Source: Chitinophaga ginsengisoli
GTDB taxonomy: Bacteria; Bacteroidota; Bacteroidia; Chitinophagales; Chitinophagaceae
Length of the DNA: 64,000 nucleotides
Assembly: GCF_003014595.1 (NCBI RefSeq)
Contig: NZ_PYGK01000001.1
Span: 496,001-560,000, forward strand
Direction of reading: 5' to 3'
The notes beneath the pieces were generated by a model, which had not been told where the DNA came from, ran no database searches, and saw only the letters and a list, made by a program, of their open reading frames with translations. This document shows positions 25,129 through 33,967 of this stretch, piece by piece (the stretch's first letter is position 1; every line of letters begins with the position of its first letter). The position numbers and the translations under genes are program-made.

Positions 25129-25938
25129 TTATTTCATTCCTTCCATGTAACCGGCATCTTTCAGCAGGTTTTTCAGGATGTTCATGCGAACGTTCCTGAC
25201 ATCGAGGGATTTATTTTCTGTATCGAAATTCAGGACAAAGAAAGTAGGATGTCCATTTTCTTCGATCCAACCTGTTATCCAGGCGATGGTTTTAGGACCA
25301 ACGGTGGCCATACCCGTTTTATAGCTCAGCTCATATTTGTTGGTTTTCTCCATGAGCATGATGGAGCGTACCCATTGCATGGTCAGTTTATGGAAAGGCA
25401 GTCCATCGAAGTACAGCTTCTTGACGAAGCCAAGTTCCTCATCCGGAGAGATCTGCAGGCTGTTATCCAGCCAAAAGGTATCTATACGGCTGATCTTCAT
25501 GTTGCCATACTTAACAGTATCCAGCCAGTGCTGCATAACAGGTTTGGTGATGCGGCGGGCTACTTCCTGGTAGTAAGGAACAGCCGACAGCTGGAAAGCC
25601 TGTTTCATACTGAGGGATTGGTTCCACTCCGGAACGGGGCGTACAACACCATCCCATGGAATAACGGTAGCCGTATCTTTCAGTACACCGGTTTCAAGGC
25701 CTACCAGGGAGTTGAAGATCTTGAAAGTGGAAGCAGGCACGAAACGTTCCTTTGCCCTGTCAATGTTATACACCTTGAAGGTACCCTGGCTGTTGTTGAA
25801 CAGCATAAAACATCCCTCAACCTTGTATTCAGCAAAATACTTTTCCCAGTCGTTTTCGATCTTGACGTTGTTCGGAGCGCAGGCATTCGCCAGAATGGCT
25901 ACCAGCAGGAGTATCCAGCCAGTTCGTTTCATATACAT
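25129..25938 (-). CDS. class D (OXA-type) beta-lactamase-like lipoprotein
   Basis: 269 residues. Signal peptide with lipobox LANAC, so probably a periplasmic lipoprotein. All class D motifs are in order: active-site S-T-F-K (residues 70-73), S-A-V (118-120), Y-G-N (144-146), the WLDNSLQISPDEE segment like the OXA WLEGSLKIS region, K-T-G (207-209) and WITGW. A serine hydrolase acting on beta-lactams is likely; it could also be a sensor-like homologue. No blaR/blaI partner is adjacent and no mobile element is seen, so it looks chromosomal. A -7 TACTTTTG lies at 25952-25959; the start may be 25938 or 25932. Confidence 0.88.
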   Translation of the reverse strand: MYMKRTGWILLLVAILANACAPNNVKIENDWEKYFAEYKVEGCFMLFNNSQGTFKVYNIDRAKERFVPASTFKIFNSLVGLETGVLKDTATVIPWDGVVRPVPEWNQSLSMKQAFQLSAVPYYQEVARRITKPVMQHWLDTVKYGNMKISRIDTFWLDNSLQISPDEELGFVKKLYFDGLPFHKLTMQWVRSIMLMEKTNKYELSYKTGMATVGPKTIAWITGWIEENGHPTFFVLNFDTENKSLDVRNVRMNILKNLLKDAGYMEGMK

Positions 25939-25951
25939 CTTTTTAGTGCTG

Positions 25952-25959
25952 CAAAAGTA
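25952..25959 (-). promoter_or_regulatory. -7 promoter element of the beta-lactamase gene
   Basis: Minus-strand TACTTTTG, 14-20 nt before the two possible start codons. Confidence 0.55.
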
Positions 25960-26017
25960 GCTATTTAGGGTAAAACTCGCTTAAAATCGCTTTGAGTTCG
26001 TCCCGATCCCTATATCT

Positions 26018-26124
26018 CCATATCGCTATACCGTCATCTCCATATCACTTTACCGACATCTCTATATCGATTCGATATAGAAATGCCGGTAAAGTGATAT
26101 GGAAATGACGGTATAGTGATATGG
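26018..26124. repeat. 107-nt near-perfect palindrome built from 22-nt units
   Basis: Two 53-nt arms meet at about 26071 and match with four differences. Each arm is itself a tandem array: units of about 22 nt starting TCTCCATATC at 26015 and 26037, plus a shortened third unit TCTCTATATCGA. The loop is essentially zero, so a cruciform or a very long RNA hairpin is possible. No T-run follows. Confidence 0.85.
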
Positions 26125-26194
26125 AAGCACAGGGAACAGATACTACCAGAAAGGAACTAGAGACGATTATCGAGGAATGGTTCAGGAGAAAATG

Positions 26195-26222
26195 AAAAAG
26201 GCTGATCCATAGACCAGCCTTT
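26195..26222 (-). terminator. terminator of kbl
   Basis: Minus-strand AAAGGCTG...CAGCCTTT stem followed by T-rich sequence. Confidence 0.75.
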
Positions 26223-26279
26223 GCAGTTCGTTTTTGATTTTTCTGAAGCTTATTTTCTAATGCAGCTTTCCTTTATATA

Positions 26280-27482
26280 TTACTGTGCAATTTTTTCTTT
26301 GATTACCCCGAGTTCCTTACCCACTTTCGTGAAAGCAGCGATGGCCTTATCCAGGTGAGCCTGTTCATGTGCAGCGCTGAGCTGTACACGAATGCGGGCC
26401 TGGCCTTTTGCCACTACCGGGAAGAAGAAGCCGATTACATAGATACCCTCCTGCAGGAGTTTGTCAGCAAACTGCTGGCTCAGTACGGCATCGTACAGCA
26501 TTACAGGAACAATAGGGTGGTCGCCTGGTTTGATATCGAAGCCTGCTTCCGTCATTTTGGTACGGAAGTAACGGGTGTTGTATTCCAGTTTGTCCCTGAG
26601 CGCTGTAGTGGAGCTCAACATCTTCAGCACGGAGATGGAAGCACCAACAATGCTGGGGGCTACGGAGTTGGAGAAGAGATAAGGACGGCTACGCTGGCGC
26701 AGCATGTCGATGATCTCTTTCTTACCGCTGGTGAAACCACCGGATGCACCACCAAGGGCCTTACCCAGGGTACCTGTAATGATGTCTATGCGGCCCATTA
26801 CATTACGGTATTCGTGGGTACCGCGACCGGTTTTACCCAGGAAACCGGAAGAATGGCTTTCATCGATCATGACAATCGCATCGTATTTGTCGGCCAGATC
26901 GCAGATCTTATCCAGCTGGGCGATGGTGCCGTCCATGCTGAAAGAGCCATCTGTTACGATAATTCGGCTGCGGAGGGAGGCGGATTCCTGCAGTTTAGCC
27001 TCCAGGTCAGCCATATTGTTATGTTCATAACGGTAACGCTGTGCTTTACAGAGGCGTACCCCGTCAATAATAGAAGCGTGGTTGAGGGCGTCAGAGATGA
27101 TGGCGTCCTGTTCATTGAAGAGCGGTTCGAATACACCACCGTTGGCGTCGAAAGCAGCCGCGTACAGGATAGTGTCTTCAGTACCAAGGAATTCTGCCAG
27201 TTTCTGTTCCAGCTCACGGTGAATATCCTGGGTACCACAAATAAAGCGAACGCTGCTCATGCCATAGCCGTGAGTATCAATGGCATCTTTGGCTGCCTTG
27301 ATCACATCGGGATGGCTGGAAAGGCCCAGGTAGTTATTAGCACAGAAGTTAATAACGGTGTTTCCATTTACCTGAATCTCAGCTCCTTGTTCAGACGTAA
27401 TCACTCTCTCATTCTTAAAGAGTCCGGCGGAGCGTATTTCATCCAGTTCCTGTTGAAGGCGGGCAGTGAATTTTTGGTTCAT
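26280..27482 (-). CDS. kbl: glycine C-acetyltransferase (2-amino-3-ketobutyrate CoA ligase)
   Basis: PLP-dependent alpha-oxoamine synthase that cleaves 2-amino-3-ketobutyrate with CoA to glycine and acetyl-CoA (threonine breakdown). 400 residues from ATG 27482. Family marks: NFCANNYLGLSSHPDV, GYGMSSVRFICGTQDIH, DALNHASIIDG, MIDESHSSGFLGKTGRG and TLGKALGGASGG with the PLP lysine. ATG 27482 is preferred because the -7 element at 27507-27514 overlaps the earlier start. Threonine dehydrogenase is not adjacent. Confidence 0.95.
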   Translation of the reverse strand: MNQKFTARLQQELDEIRSAGLFKNERVITSEQGAEIQVNGNTVINFCANNYLGLSSHPDVIKAAKDAIDTHGYGMSSVRFICGTQDIHRELEQKLAEFLGTEDTILYAAAFDANGGVFEPLFNEQDAIISDALNHASIIDGVRLCKAQRYRYEHNNMADLEAKLQESASLRSRIIVTDGSFSMDGTIAQLDKICDLADKYDAIVMIDESHSSGFLGKTGRGTHEYRNVMGRIDIITGTLGKALGGASGGFTSGKKEIIDMLRQRSRPYLFSNSVAPSIVGASISVLKMLSSTTALRDKLEYNTRYFRTKMTEAGFDIKPGDHPIVPVMLYDAVLSQQFADKLLQEGIYVIGFFFPVVAKGQARIRVQLSAAHEQAHLDKAIAAFTKVGKELGVIKEKIAQ

Positions 27483-27506
27483 AAATAGCAGATTTGTAAC
27501 CTGGTT

Positions 27507-27514
27507 CAAAGTTA
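27507..27514 (-). promoter_or_regulatory. -7 promoter element of kbl
   Basis: Minus-strand TAACTTTG, 25 nt before ATG 27482. Confidence 0.65.
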
Positions 27515-27815
27515 TGGCAATAAAAGTATTGCGATTCTGTCACCTATGCAGGCTTTTATGGCGGGGTAGGAAAAAGTTTGACGGGGCTGTAACATTTGGG
27601 GACCGCTCTGCGTCATAGTAATGTCTGCACGTTGATCCCGTTAATTTGATCTTGTGTGGTAACGGGGTCCGGACTGAGTTTGAATTTCCGCGCTATTGAA
27701 GGATGGCAACAGGCCATGCGGGAACCTGCCGTCCGGAAGCGATACGTGTAGAACGGAAGCGCACAGACAAATAGTGTGGTTGGAATAGAGGGGAAGATGA
27801 GTGGATATAAAGTAA
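27515..27815. other. intergenic region, divergent kbl / sigma factor
   Basis: 301 nt with no supported gene. It must hold the promoter of the sigma-factor operon, but I see no clear TAnnTTTG motif in it. ACCTGCCGTCCGGAAGCG and nearby GGAAGCG show small repeats only. Confidence 0.3.
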
Positions 27816-28337
27816 TTGTCGGACATTAGCACTAAAATCCCGCAACACCGGATGACGGAAAAGGAGTACAATCAATGCGTGGACCTGTACGCGGACAATC
27901 TCTTCCGGTTTATTGTTAAAAATTTAGACCATACCGAGGACGCCAGAGATGTTGTACAGAATGCGTTTGAAATATTGTGGAAGCACTGTAACGATGTGCC
28001 TTTTGAAAAAGGCAAGTCATACCTGTTTACTGTTGCCTACCACAATATGATAGATCATGTCCGTAAGGTGAAGCGTATTACGCTGGTGGACGATTTCAAA
28101 GAAGAAACGAAGATTTCCGAACAACGGATCCACGACGCAAAAAAAGTATTGGAGAAGGCATTGGACAAACTCACGGATGTTCAGCGTTCACTCATATTAT
28201 TAAAGGATTACGAAGGCTACAGCTATGAGGAAATAGGAGACATTATGCAGCTAAATCCCTCACAGGTAAAGGTTTATCTGCACAGAGCCAGGTTACACCT
28301 GAAACAGTACCTGGTGAAGATGGAAAATGTGATCTAG
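27816..28337 (+). CDS. sigma-70 family (ECF-like) RNA polymerase sigma factor
   Basis: 173 residues from TTG 27816; ATG 27852 (MTEKEYNQ) is a possible alternative start. Region 2: YADNLFRFIVKNLDHTEDARDVVQNAFEILWKHCNDV. Region 4: LDKLTDVQRSLILLKDYEGYSYEEIGDIMQLNPSQVKVYLHRARLHLKQYL. First gene of a likely operon with an anti-sigma-like membrane protein, an outer-membrane beta-barrel and a small lipoprotein. Confidence 0.92.
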   Translation: MSDISTKIPQHRMTEKEYNQCVDLYADNLFRFIVKNLDHTEDARDVVQNAFEILWKHCNDVPFEKGKSYLFTVAYHNMIDHVRKVKRITLVDDFKEETKISEQRIHDAKKVLEKALDKLTDVQRSLILLKDYEGYSYEEIGDIMQLNPSQVKVYLHRARLHLKQYLVKMENVI

Positions 28338-28388
28338 TACGGCTAAACGGAATCAAGTAATATTGCATATTAATTATATGTCTTTGAT

Positions 28389-29528
28389 TTGGCAGTTAAT
28401 ATAAACATATCGAACTACGAGGAATTCCTGCTCAGCGCCATTGATGGTGAGCTGAACGGGGAGGAGATGGCCGCATTGGAAGCCTTTATGCAGCAGCATC
28501 CGGACGCCCGGAAGGAACTGGCATTGCTGCAGGCCACAAAGCTGAGCCCTGACGAAGGAATGAGGTTTAATGATAAAGAAGCACTCTATAAAAATACAGG
28601 AGCGCTGTCTGCCACAAATTATGAACGCTTCCTGCTGGATTACGTTGATAATGAACTGAGTGTATCTGAAAAAAGGGAGCTGGAAGCCTTGATCAGCCAG
28701 CACCCGCATATACAACAGGAGCTGTCGTTATTGCAGACCGCCAGATTAACTCCTGATTTTGCTGTAACATTTGGGAACAAAGCATCGCTATATAGAAGAA
28801 GGGAACGTTCCAAAGTACGGCCCCTGTGGTGGTGGAGCGCTGCTGCTGCAGTGGTAGTCGGACTGAGTGTCTGGCTCCTCCCTGGTCAGCGTTCAGGAGA
28901 GAATCCGCAGATGGCTGGCAGACAGTCAGTTGCAAAGAAAGATACTCCTGCGGCAAAACAGTCAGCCGATCAGCAGGCGAGCACTTCGTCTCTGGCAGAT
29001 GCAGGTAACCCGGCAGGCAATTCCGCCGGCGAGGTAGCAAAAACCGCCGCTGCGGATGAGAAAAGAGAGACAAACGCGATTGCCCGGGCTACAGGCGATA
29101 CCAATGGCAAAACATCCCAGGATAATGTCATTGCTCAGAAAGGGACTGATACCAGGATGAATAAGACTGCTGTACCTGACGTAGCTGTTAATGAACAGAA
29201 ACAGGAACCCGGTATCGATCGTCAGCCCGATAGCCGCCTGTCAGCACTGGCCAAACTACCGCAACCAGCATCTACTTCCGGCGAAGTAGTGCAGCAACTA
29301 CAGGAAAAGACCGAACAACAGGAGAATATACTGGCGCAAAACGTAACTGCTGTACAAGATAAAACAACTGTTATGGCAAATGCGGAGAAGATCAATAACG
29401 CACCTCCTGCTGCCGCAGCCACACCGGCAAATGGTGAACTGGTGGTGGCCGTGACAATGAATGGCGACAGTAAACTACTCAATGGAGTAGCAAACGTAGC
29501 CAGGTTCCTGTCACGTAAGAAGAAATAA
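28389..29528 (+). CDS. anti-sigma-like membrane protein with duplicated N-terminal domain
   Basis: 379 residues from TTG 28389. The cytoplasmic part holds two copies of one ~47-residue module (about residues 9-55 and 76-123), each NYExFLLxxxDxEL...HPxxxxELxLLQxxxLxPD. A membrane helix (WWWSAAAAVVVGLSVWLL, ~147-164) follows, then a long Ala/Gln/Lys/Thr-rich, probably disordered periplasmic segment and a conserved end (LLNGVANVARFLSRKKK). Position directly after a sigma factor supports an anti-sigma role; the two modules might grip one sigma factor or bind two. Confidence 0.75.
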   Translation: MAVNINISNYEEFLLSAIDGELNGEEMAALEAFMQQHPDARKELALLQATKLSPDEGMRFNDKEALYKNTGALSATNYERFLLDYVDNELSVSEKRELEALISQHPHIQQELSLLQTARLTPDFAVTFGNKASLYRRRERSKVRPLWWWSAAAAVVVGLSVWLLPGQRSGENPQMAGRQSVAKKDTPAAKQSADQQASTSSLADAGNPAGNSAGEVAKTAAADEKRETNAIARATGDTNGKTSQDNVIAQKGTDTRMNKTAVPDVAVNEQKQEPGIDRQPDSRLSALAKLPQPASTSGEVVQQLQEKTEQQENILAQNVTAVQDKTTVMANAEKINNAPPAAAATPANGELVVAVTMNGDSKLLNGVANVARFLSRKKK

Positions 29529-29551
29529 TCCGATGAATGAATTTTTTTGAT

Positions 29552-30466
29552 ATGAAGTGTAAAGTTTTACGCTATTTATTGTTACTACTTATTGTAAGCG
29601 TTGGTGCAAGTGCCCAGACCGCCGACAGCCTGGTGGAGACTATCCAGATCAAAGGGCTGATCATTGTGAAGGGAAAAGACACAAAGGGTAAACGCATCTT
29701 CAAGGTTTACAATGATACGGCATACGCCAGGGAGAAGTTGAAAAAGAACCTGCAAACCAGATGGTTTGTGGTTGACCTTGGGTTCAATAATTATATAGAT
29801 CGCAGTGATTATACCGGGGCCGTTGCATTAGCCTTTTATGCGCCCAATGGAGTATCAGATGTCTATAATAAGTCATTTACCTATTCAGCAGCAGGTTTGA
29901 ATACCCTTGCCCCCCGCGGAGGTAGTGCCCCGCTTACACCGTCTGAATTCAAACTGATTACCGGGAAGTCGATCAATGTCAATATCTGGCTCTTCCAGCA
30001 ACGGTTGAATATTTATAAACACAAATTGAATCTGATCTATGCCTTAGGCGTCGAAATGAATAACTACCGTTTTGCGAGAAATATTACCTATGTACCAGGA
30101 TACCCCACCGAGATCATCCGTGACAATGTGAATTTTTCCAAGAATAAGTTGTTCGCTGAATACCTGAGTGTTCCAGTAATGCTGAACTTCAATAGTAATC
30201 CGGCCCGCCCTTCACGAGCATTCAAAATGGGAATGGGTGTGATGGGAGGATACCTGGTAAAGGCCCGGACGAAACAGATCAGCAGGGAACGGGGAAAAGA
30301 GAAAAAAGTGGATGAATTCAACCTCAACAAGTGGAAATTAAGCCTGACGGGAGATATTGGTTATGGACCTCTCAAACTTTATGGTAATTTTGCGTTAACC
30401 CCTTTGCACGATTATGGCTTAGAACAATATCCTTTTTCAATAGGAATACGTTTAAATAGCTTTTAA
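29552..30466 (+). CDS. PorT-like outer-membrane beta-barrel protein
   Basis: 304 residues from ATG 29552. Signal peptide (LLLLLIVSVGASAQ). The mature protein is rich in alternating amphipathic strands (WFVVDLGFNNYIDRSDY, INVNIWLFQQRLNIYKHKLNLIYALGVEMNNYRF) and ends in a phenylalanine (PFSIGIRLNSF), as outer-membrane barrels do. The final gene of sigma/anti-sigma operons in Chitinophagaceae is often such a barrel, which may provide the surface signal or be the regulated target. Confidence 0.75.
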   Translation: MKCKVLRYLLLLLIVSVGASAQTADSLVETIQIKGLIIVKGKDTKGKRIFKVYNDTAYAREKLKKNLQTRWFVVDLGFNNYIDRSDYTGAVALAFYAPNGVSDVYNKSFTYSAAGLNTLAPRGGSAPLTPSEFKLITGKSINVNIWLFQQRLNIYKHKLNLIYALGVEMNNYRFARNITYVPGYPTEIIRDNVNFSKNKLFAEYLSVPVMLNFNSNPARPSRAFKMGMGVMGGYLVKARTKQISRERGKEKKVDEFNLNKWKLSLTGDIGYGPLKLYGNFALTPLHDYGLEQYPFSIGIRLNSF

Positions 30467-30494
30467 CGTTTTTGGGGGATAAAATTTGTTTAGT

Positions 30495-30740
30495 ATGCGT
30501 TCTTTTATTGCTTTTCTGGCCTGTACCGGATTTATTGTATGGGCTCATTCATGTGAAAAGAGAATTGTAGGAGTGAAGGTTTATGCCCATCATCCGGGAC
30601 AAAATGATGGGCTATCATTTAATGGCCTCTCTTATGAGCGCCCCTTGTTTTTAGCTCATACGGAAACCCCTGTAGCCCTTGATGCACTTTTTGTTAATAT
30701 CGAGTACGGCCCGACCCTGGAGCACGACTGGAAAAGATAG
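30495..30740 (+). CDS. small secreted or lipid-anchored hypothetical protein
   Basis: 81 residues from ATG 30495, 28 nt after the barrel gene. Hydrophobic N-terminus (FIAFLACTGFIVWAHSC) with a possible lipobox at Cys, then a short polar domain. Not recognised. It may belong to the sigma-factor operon. Confidence 0.5.
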   Translation: MRSFIAFLACTGFIVWAHSCEKRIVGVKVYAHHPGQNDGLSFNGLSYERPLFLAHTETPVALDALFVNIEYGPTLEHDWKR

Positions 30741-30779
30741 GCCATTGCTCATCTTTTAATCCCTTTTAACAAATTCCTG

Positions 30780-30812
30780 TTGCCTCACATCCGGGCATTA
30801 CCATTATATTTG
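30780..30812 (+). promoter_or_regulatory. promoter of the M16 peptidase gene
   Basis: TTG at 30780-30782 and TATATTTG at 30805-30812, spacer 22 nt, 22 nt before the ATG. Confidence 0.75.
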
Positions 30813-30834
30813 GTAAATTTTCAAAAACCAATAC

Positions 30835-33780
30835 ATGAACCTCATTAAAAAAGCAATCTCTACATTGCTGGTCACCTGTGCTATGTCCACTATCGCAGGG
30901 GCACAACAAAAGTATGAGTGGAAGGAGAGCACATCCGGAGGATATACTTATAAGTATATCACCAACGATCCGATGAAAGCACGCTTCTACACACTAAAGA
31001 ACGGCTTGACCGTTATTCTCAGCGTTAATAAGAAGGACCCACGTATTCAGACCCTGATTGGTGTCCGTGCCGGTAGCAACAACGACCCGCACGATCATAC
31101 CGGTCTGGCACACTACCTGGAACACCTCCTTTTTAAAGGTACCCAGCAGTTTGGCTCCCTGGACTGGTCCAAGGAAAAACCTTATCTCGATAAGATTGAG
31201 GGCCTGTATGATAACTACAATCATACCAGCGATCTATCTGCCCGTAAAACAGTATATCATCAGATAGACAGCGTATCCGGTCTGGCGGCAAAGTATGCCA
31301 TTGCCAACGAGTATGACAAACTGATGGCTGGAATGGGCTCGCAGGGTACCAATGCACACACCTGGGTGGAAGAGACGATCTATGAAGAAGATATTCCTTC
31401 CAACGTGGTAGACAAGTTCCTGACCGTTCAGGCAGAAAGGTTCAAAGACCCGGTTTTCCGTCTGTTCCATACCGAACTGGAAGCTGTATACGAGGAAAAG
31501 AACAGGGGCCTGGATAATGACGCCCGCAAGTCTTATGAACTGATGCTGTCTTCCCTGTTCCCAACACACAACTATGGTCAGCAGAGCACCATTGGTACGA
31601 TAGAACATCTGAAGAATCCTTCCCTGAAAGCGATCCGCGATTTTTATAACGCCTACTATGTGCCCGATAACATGGCCATCGTAATGGCTGGCGATCTAGA
31701 TCCTGACCAGGTGATCAGACAGGTAGATAAGGCCTTCTCTTACATGCGCTCAAAACCGGTGAACGAATACAAAGCGCCTGTAGAGAAACCAATAAGTGCA
31801 CCAATAGTAAAAGAGGTATTCGGTCCTGATGCAGAAAATGTGATGATCGCTTTCCGTATGCCAGGCGCATTGGATGTGAAGTCAAATGTACTGCTCTCAG
31901 TGGTATCCGAAGTACTGAACAATGGTAAAGCAGGCCTGCTCGATCTGAACATCAATAAACAACAGAAGGTGCTGAAGGCAAGCGCCGGTGCAATGACCTG
32001 GAAAGACTATTCTGTGTTCTCCCTGAACGGTACCGCCAAACAGGGCCAGACCCTGGAAGAGGTAAAAGACCTGTTACTGGGACAGCTGGAGATCCTGAAG
32101 AAAGGAGAGTTTGACGAGACAATGGTAAAAGCTATTGTGAACAACGCCAAGCTGTCAGAACTGCAGGGACTGGAAAGTAATAACACCAGGGCCAGTTCAT
32201 TGATGGACGGTTTTATCAAACACAGAGGAAAGAACTGGCTGACAGATGTATCCTTTGTGGATGATATGGGTAAAGTAACGAAACAGCAAATCGTTGATTT
32301 CGCTAATAAATACTTTGCCAACAACTATGTGTTGCTCTATAAACGTAAGGGCGAGGACAAAAATATTCAGAAGGTAGAGAAGCCGGCTATTACACCGGTG
32401 GAAGTAAACCGCGAGGCACAATCTGTCTTCCTGAAAGAAGTGAACGAAATGCCGGCATCTAAGATCCAACCACTGTGGCTGGACTTTAATAAGGATATCC
32501 AGAAGGGTAAACTGGGCGCTGCAGATGTATTGTACGTGCAGAATAAAGACAACAGCCTGTTCCGCCTGTATTACCGTTTCGAGATGGGCAGCTGGAACAA
32601 TAAACTGTTACCGCTGGCAGCACAGTATCTCCAGTTCCTGGGAACAGATAAATATACTACTGAACAGATCAGTAAAGAATTCTATAACATCGCCTGTAAC
32701 TTCAACGTATCCGCAGGTACTGATGTCACTACCATCAGCATTAGCGGTTTACAGGAGAACTTTGATAAGGCAGTATCCCTGTTTGAGCATCTGTTGAAGA
32801 ACTGTCAGCCAAACGAACAGGCATTGACTGCATTCAAAGGTCGTGTGGCCAAAGGTCGTGCAGACAGTAAATTGAATAAAGGCAATATCCTGAAAGGACT
32901 GGCAAGCTATGCTATGTATGGTTCAAAAAATCCTTTCAATAATCAACTGAGCCAGGCCGACCTGGATGGTATTACCGCACAGCAGCTGGCAGACATCCTG
33001 CATGCTTTACCGGAATATCAGCATTCAGTTATTTATTATGGCCCGCAAACACTGGATGCGGCAATAGCTGCCGTACAGAAAGAACATGTTGTACCAGCGG
33101 CACTTAAGCCGGTACCTGTTGCTGTAAAGTTTGATAAAATAGATCAGGGCAGCAACCAGGTACTGTTTACAGACTATGACATGGTACAGTCTGAGGTGAA
33201 CTGGGTAAGGAACACAGATACCTACAAAGCTGAGAATACGGCACTGGTAGATATGTTCAACGGTTACTTTGGTGGTAACATGGGGTCTATTGTATTCCAG
33301 ACCATCCGTGAGTCCAAAGCGCTGGCGTATTCTACTTACGCTTATTATGCTACCCCCGACAGAAAAGACGCACGTTATTCTGTAGTAGCCTATGTAGGTA
33401 GCCAGGCCGATAAAATGAACGAGGCCATCAATGGTATGAATGAACTGCTGAATGATATTCCGCGTTCAGACAAACTGTTTGAAACAGCCAGACAGAGTCT
33501 GAAACAGGATATAGAAACAGAACGTATTACCCAGGACGGTATCATCTTCAACTACCTGGCGGCAAAGAAACTGGGATTGGATACTGATTACCGTAAGACC
33601 GTATATTCACAGATTGACGGTATCACATTTGAAAATGTGAAGCAGTTCCATGAGCAGAACATTGCCAAGAAACCGTACACTTATTGTATCCTGGCTTCAG
33701 AGAAGAAGGTGAGTGTAGACGATCTGAAGAAGTACGGCGATGTAAAGAAAGTGTCACTGGAAGAAATCTTCGGTTACTAA
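30835..33780 (+). CDS. M16 family (insulinase-type) zinc metallopeptidase
   Basis: 981 residues with a signal peptide (ending near SAQQ/AGAQQ), so periplasmic or secreted. The inverted zinc motif HYLEH (HxxEH) lies at about residue 90 in LAHYLEHLLFKGT, with the distal Glu in the LEAVYEEKNRGLDND segment. Four M16 half-domains are present, as in pitrilysin. The C-terminal half keeps an R/Y-type substrate region (GSIVFQTIRESKALAYSTYAYY). Probably degrades peptides in the periplasm. Own promoter and terminator, so monocistronic. Confidence 0.93.
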   Translation: MNLIKKAISTLLVTCAMSTIAGAQQKYEWKESTSGGYTYKYITNDPMKARFYTLKNGLTVILSVNKKDPRIQTLIGVRAGSNNDPHDHTGLAHYLEHLLFKGTQQFGSLDWSKEKPYLDKIEGLYDNYNHTSDLSARKTVYHQIDSVSGLAAKYAIANEYDKLMAGMGSQGTNAHTWVEETIYEEDIPSNVVDKFLTVQAERFKDPVFRLFHTELEAVYEEKNRGLDNDARKSYELMLSSLFPTHNYGQQSTIGTIEHLKNPSLKAIRDFYNAYYVPDNMAIVMAGDLDPDQVIRQVDKAFSYMRSKPVNEYKAPVEKPISAPIVKEVFGPDAENVMIAFRMPGALDVKSNVLLSVVSEVLNNGKAGLLDLNINKQQKVLKASAGAMTWKDYSVFSLNGTAKQGQTLEEVKDLLLGQLEILKKGEFDETMVKAIVNNAKLSELQGLESNNTRASSLMDGFIKHRGKNWLTDVSFVDDMGKVTKQQIVDFANKYFANNYVLLYKRKGEDKNIQKVEKPAITPVEVNREAQSVFLKEVNEMPASKIQPLWLDFNKDIQKGKLGAADVLYVQNKDNSLFRLYYRFEMGSWNNKLLPLAAQYLQFLGTDKYTTEQISKEFYNIACNFNVSAGTDVTTISISGLQENFDKAVSLFEHLLKNCQPNEQALTAFKGRVAKGRADSKLNKGNILKGLASYAMYGSKNPFNNQLSQADLDGITAQQLADILHALPEYQHSVIYYGPQTLDAAIAAVQKEHVVPAALKPVPVAVKFDKIDQGSNQVLFTDYDMVQSEVNWVRNTDTYKAENTALVDMFNGYFGGNMGSIVFQTIRESKALAYSTYAYYATPDRKDARYSVVAYVGSQADKMNEAINGMNELLNDIPRSDKLFETARQSLKQDIETERITQDGIIFNYLAAKKLGLDTDYRKTVYSQIDGITFENVKQFHEQNIAKKPYTYCILASEKKVSVDDLKKYGDVKKVSLEEIFGY

Positions 33781-33831
33781 GCAAAACAGCGATAGTACAA
33801 AATACATAAGGGCATAGCCCTATATATTCAT

Positions 33832-33892
33832 GAACCATCCGGTTCCGTACAGAGATCATCTGACGGAAATTCCGGATGGTTCTTTATTTTTG
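33832..33892 (+). terminator. terminator of the M16 peptidase gene
   Basis: GAACCATCCGG (33832-33842) pairs perfectly with 33872-33882, followed by a T-rich run. Confidence 0.88.
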
Positions 33893-33967
33893 CCATCTGA
33901 ATTTTTTAACCATTTGCAATAATCAGTTGACACTCAACGTTAACATTAATGCAAAATCCCTGTGAAA

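Noticed and set aside
28693..29073. 126-codon minus-strand frame within the anti-sigma-like gene
   Set aside because: It is a shadow of the real coding frame, which has a membrane helix and internal domain duplication.
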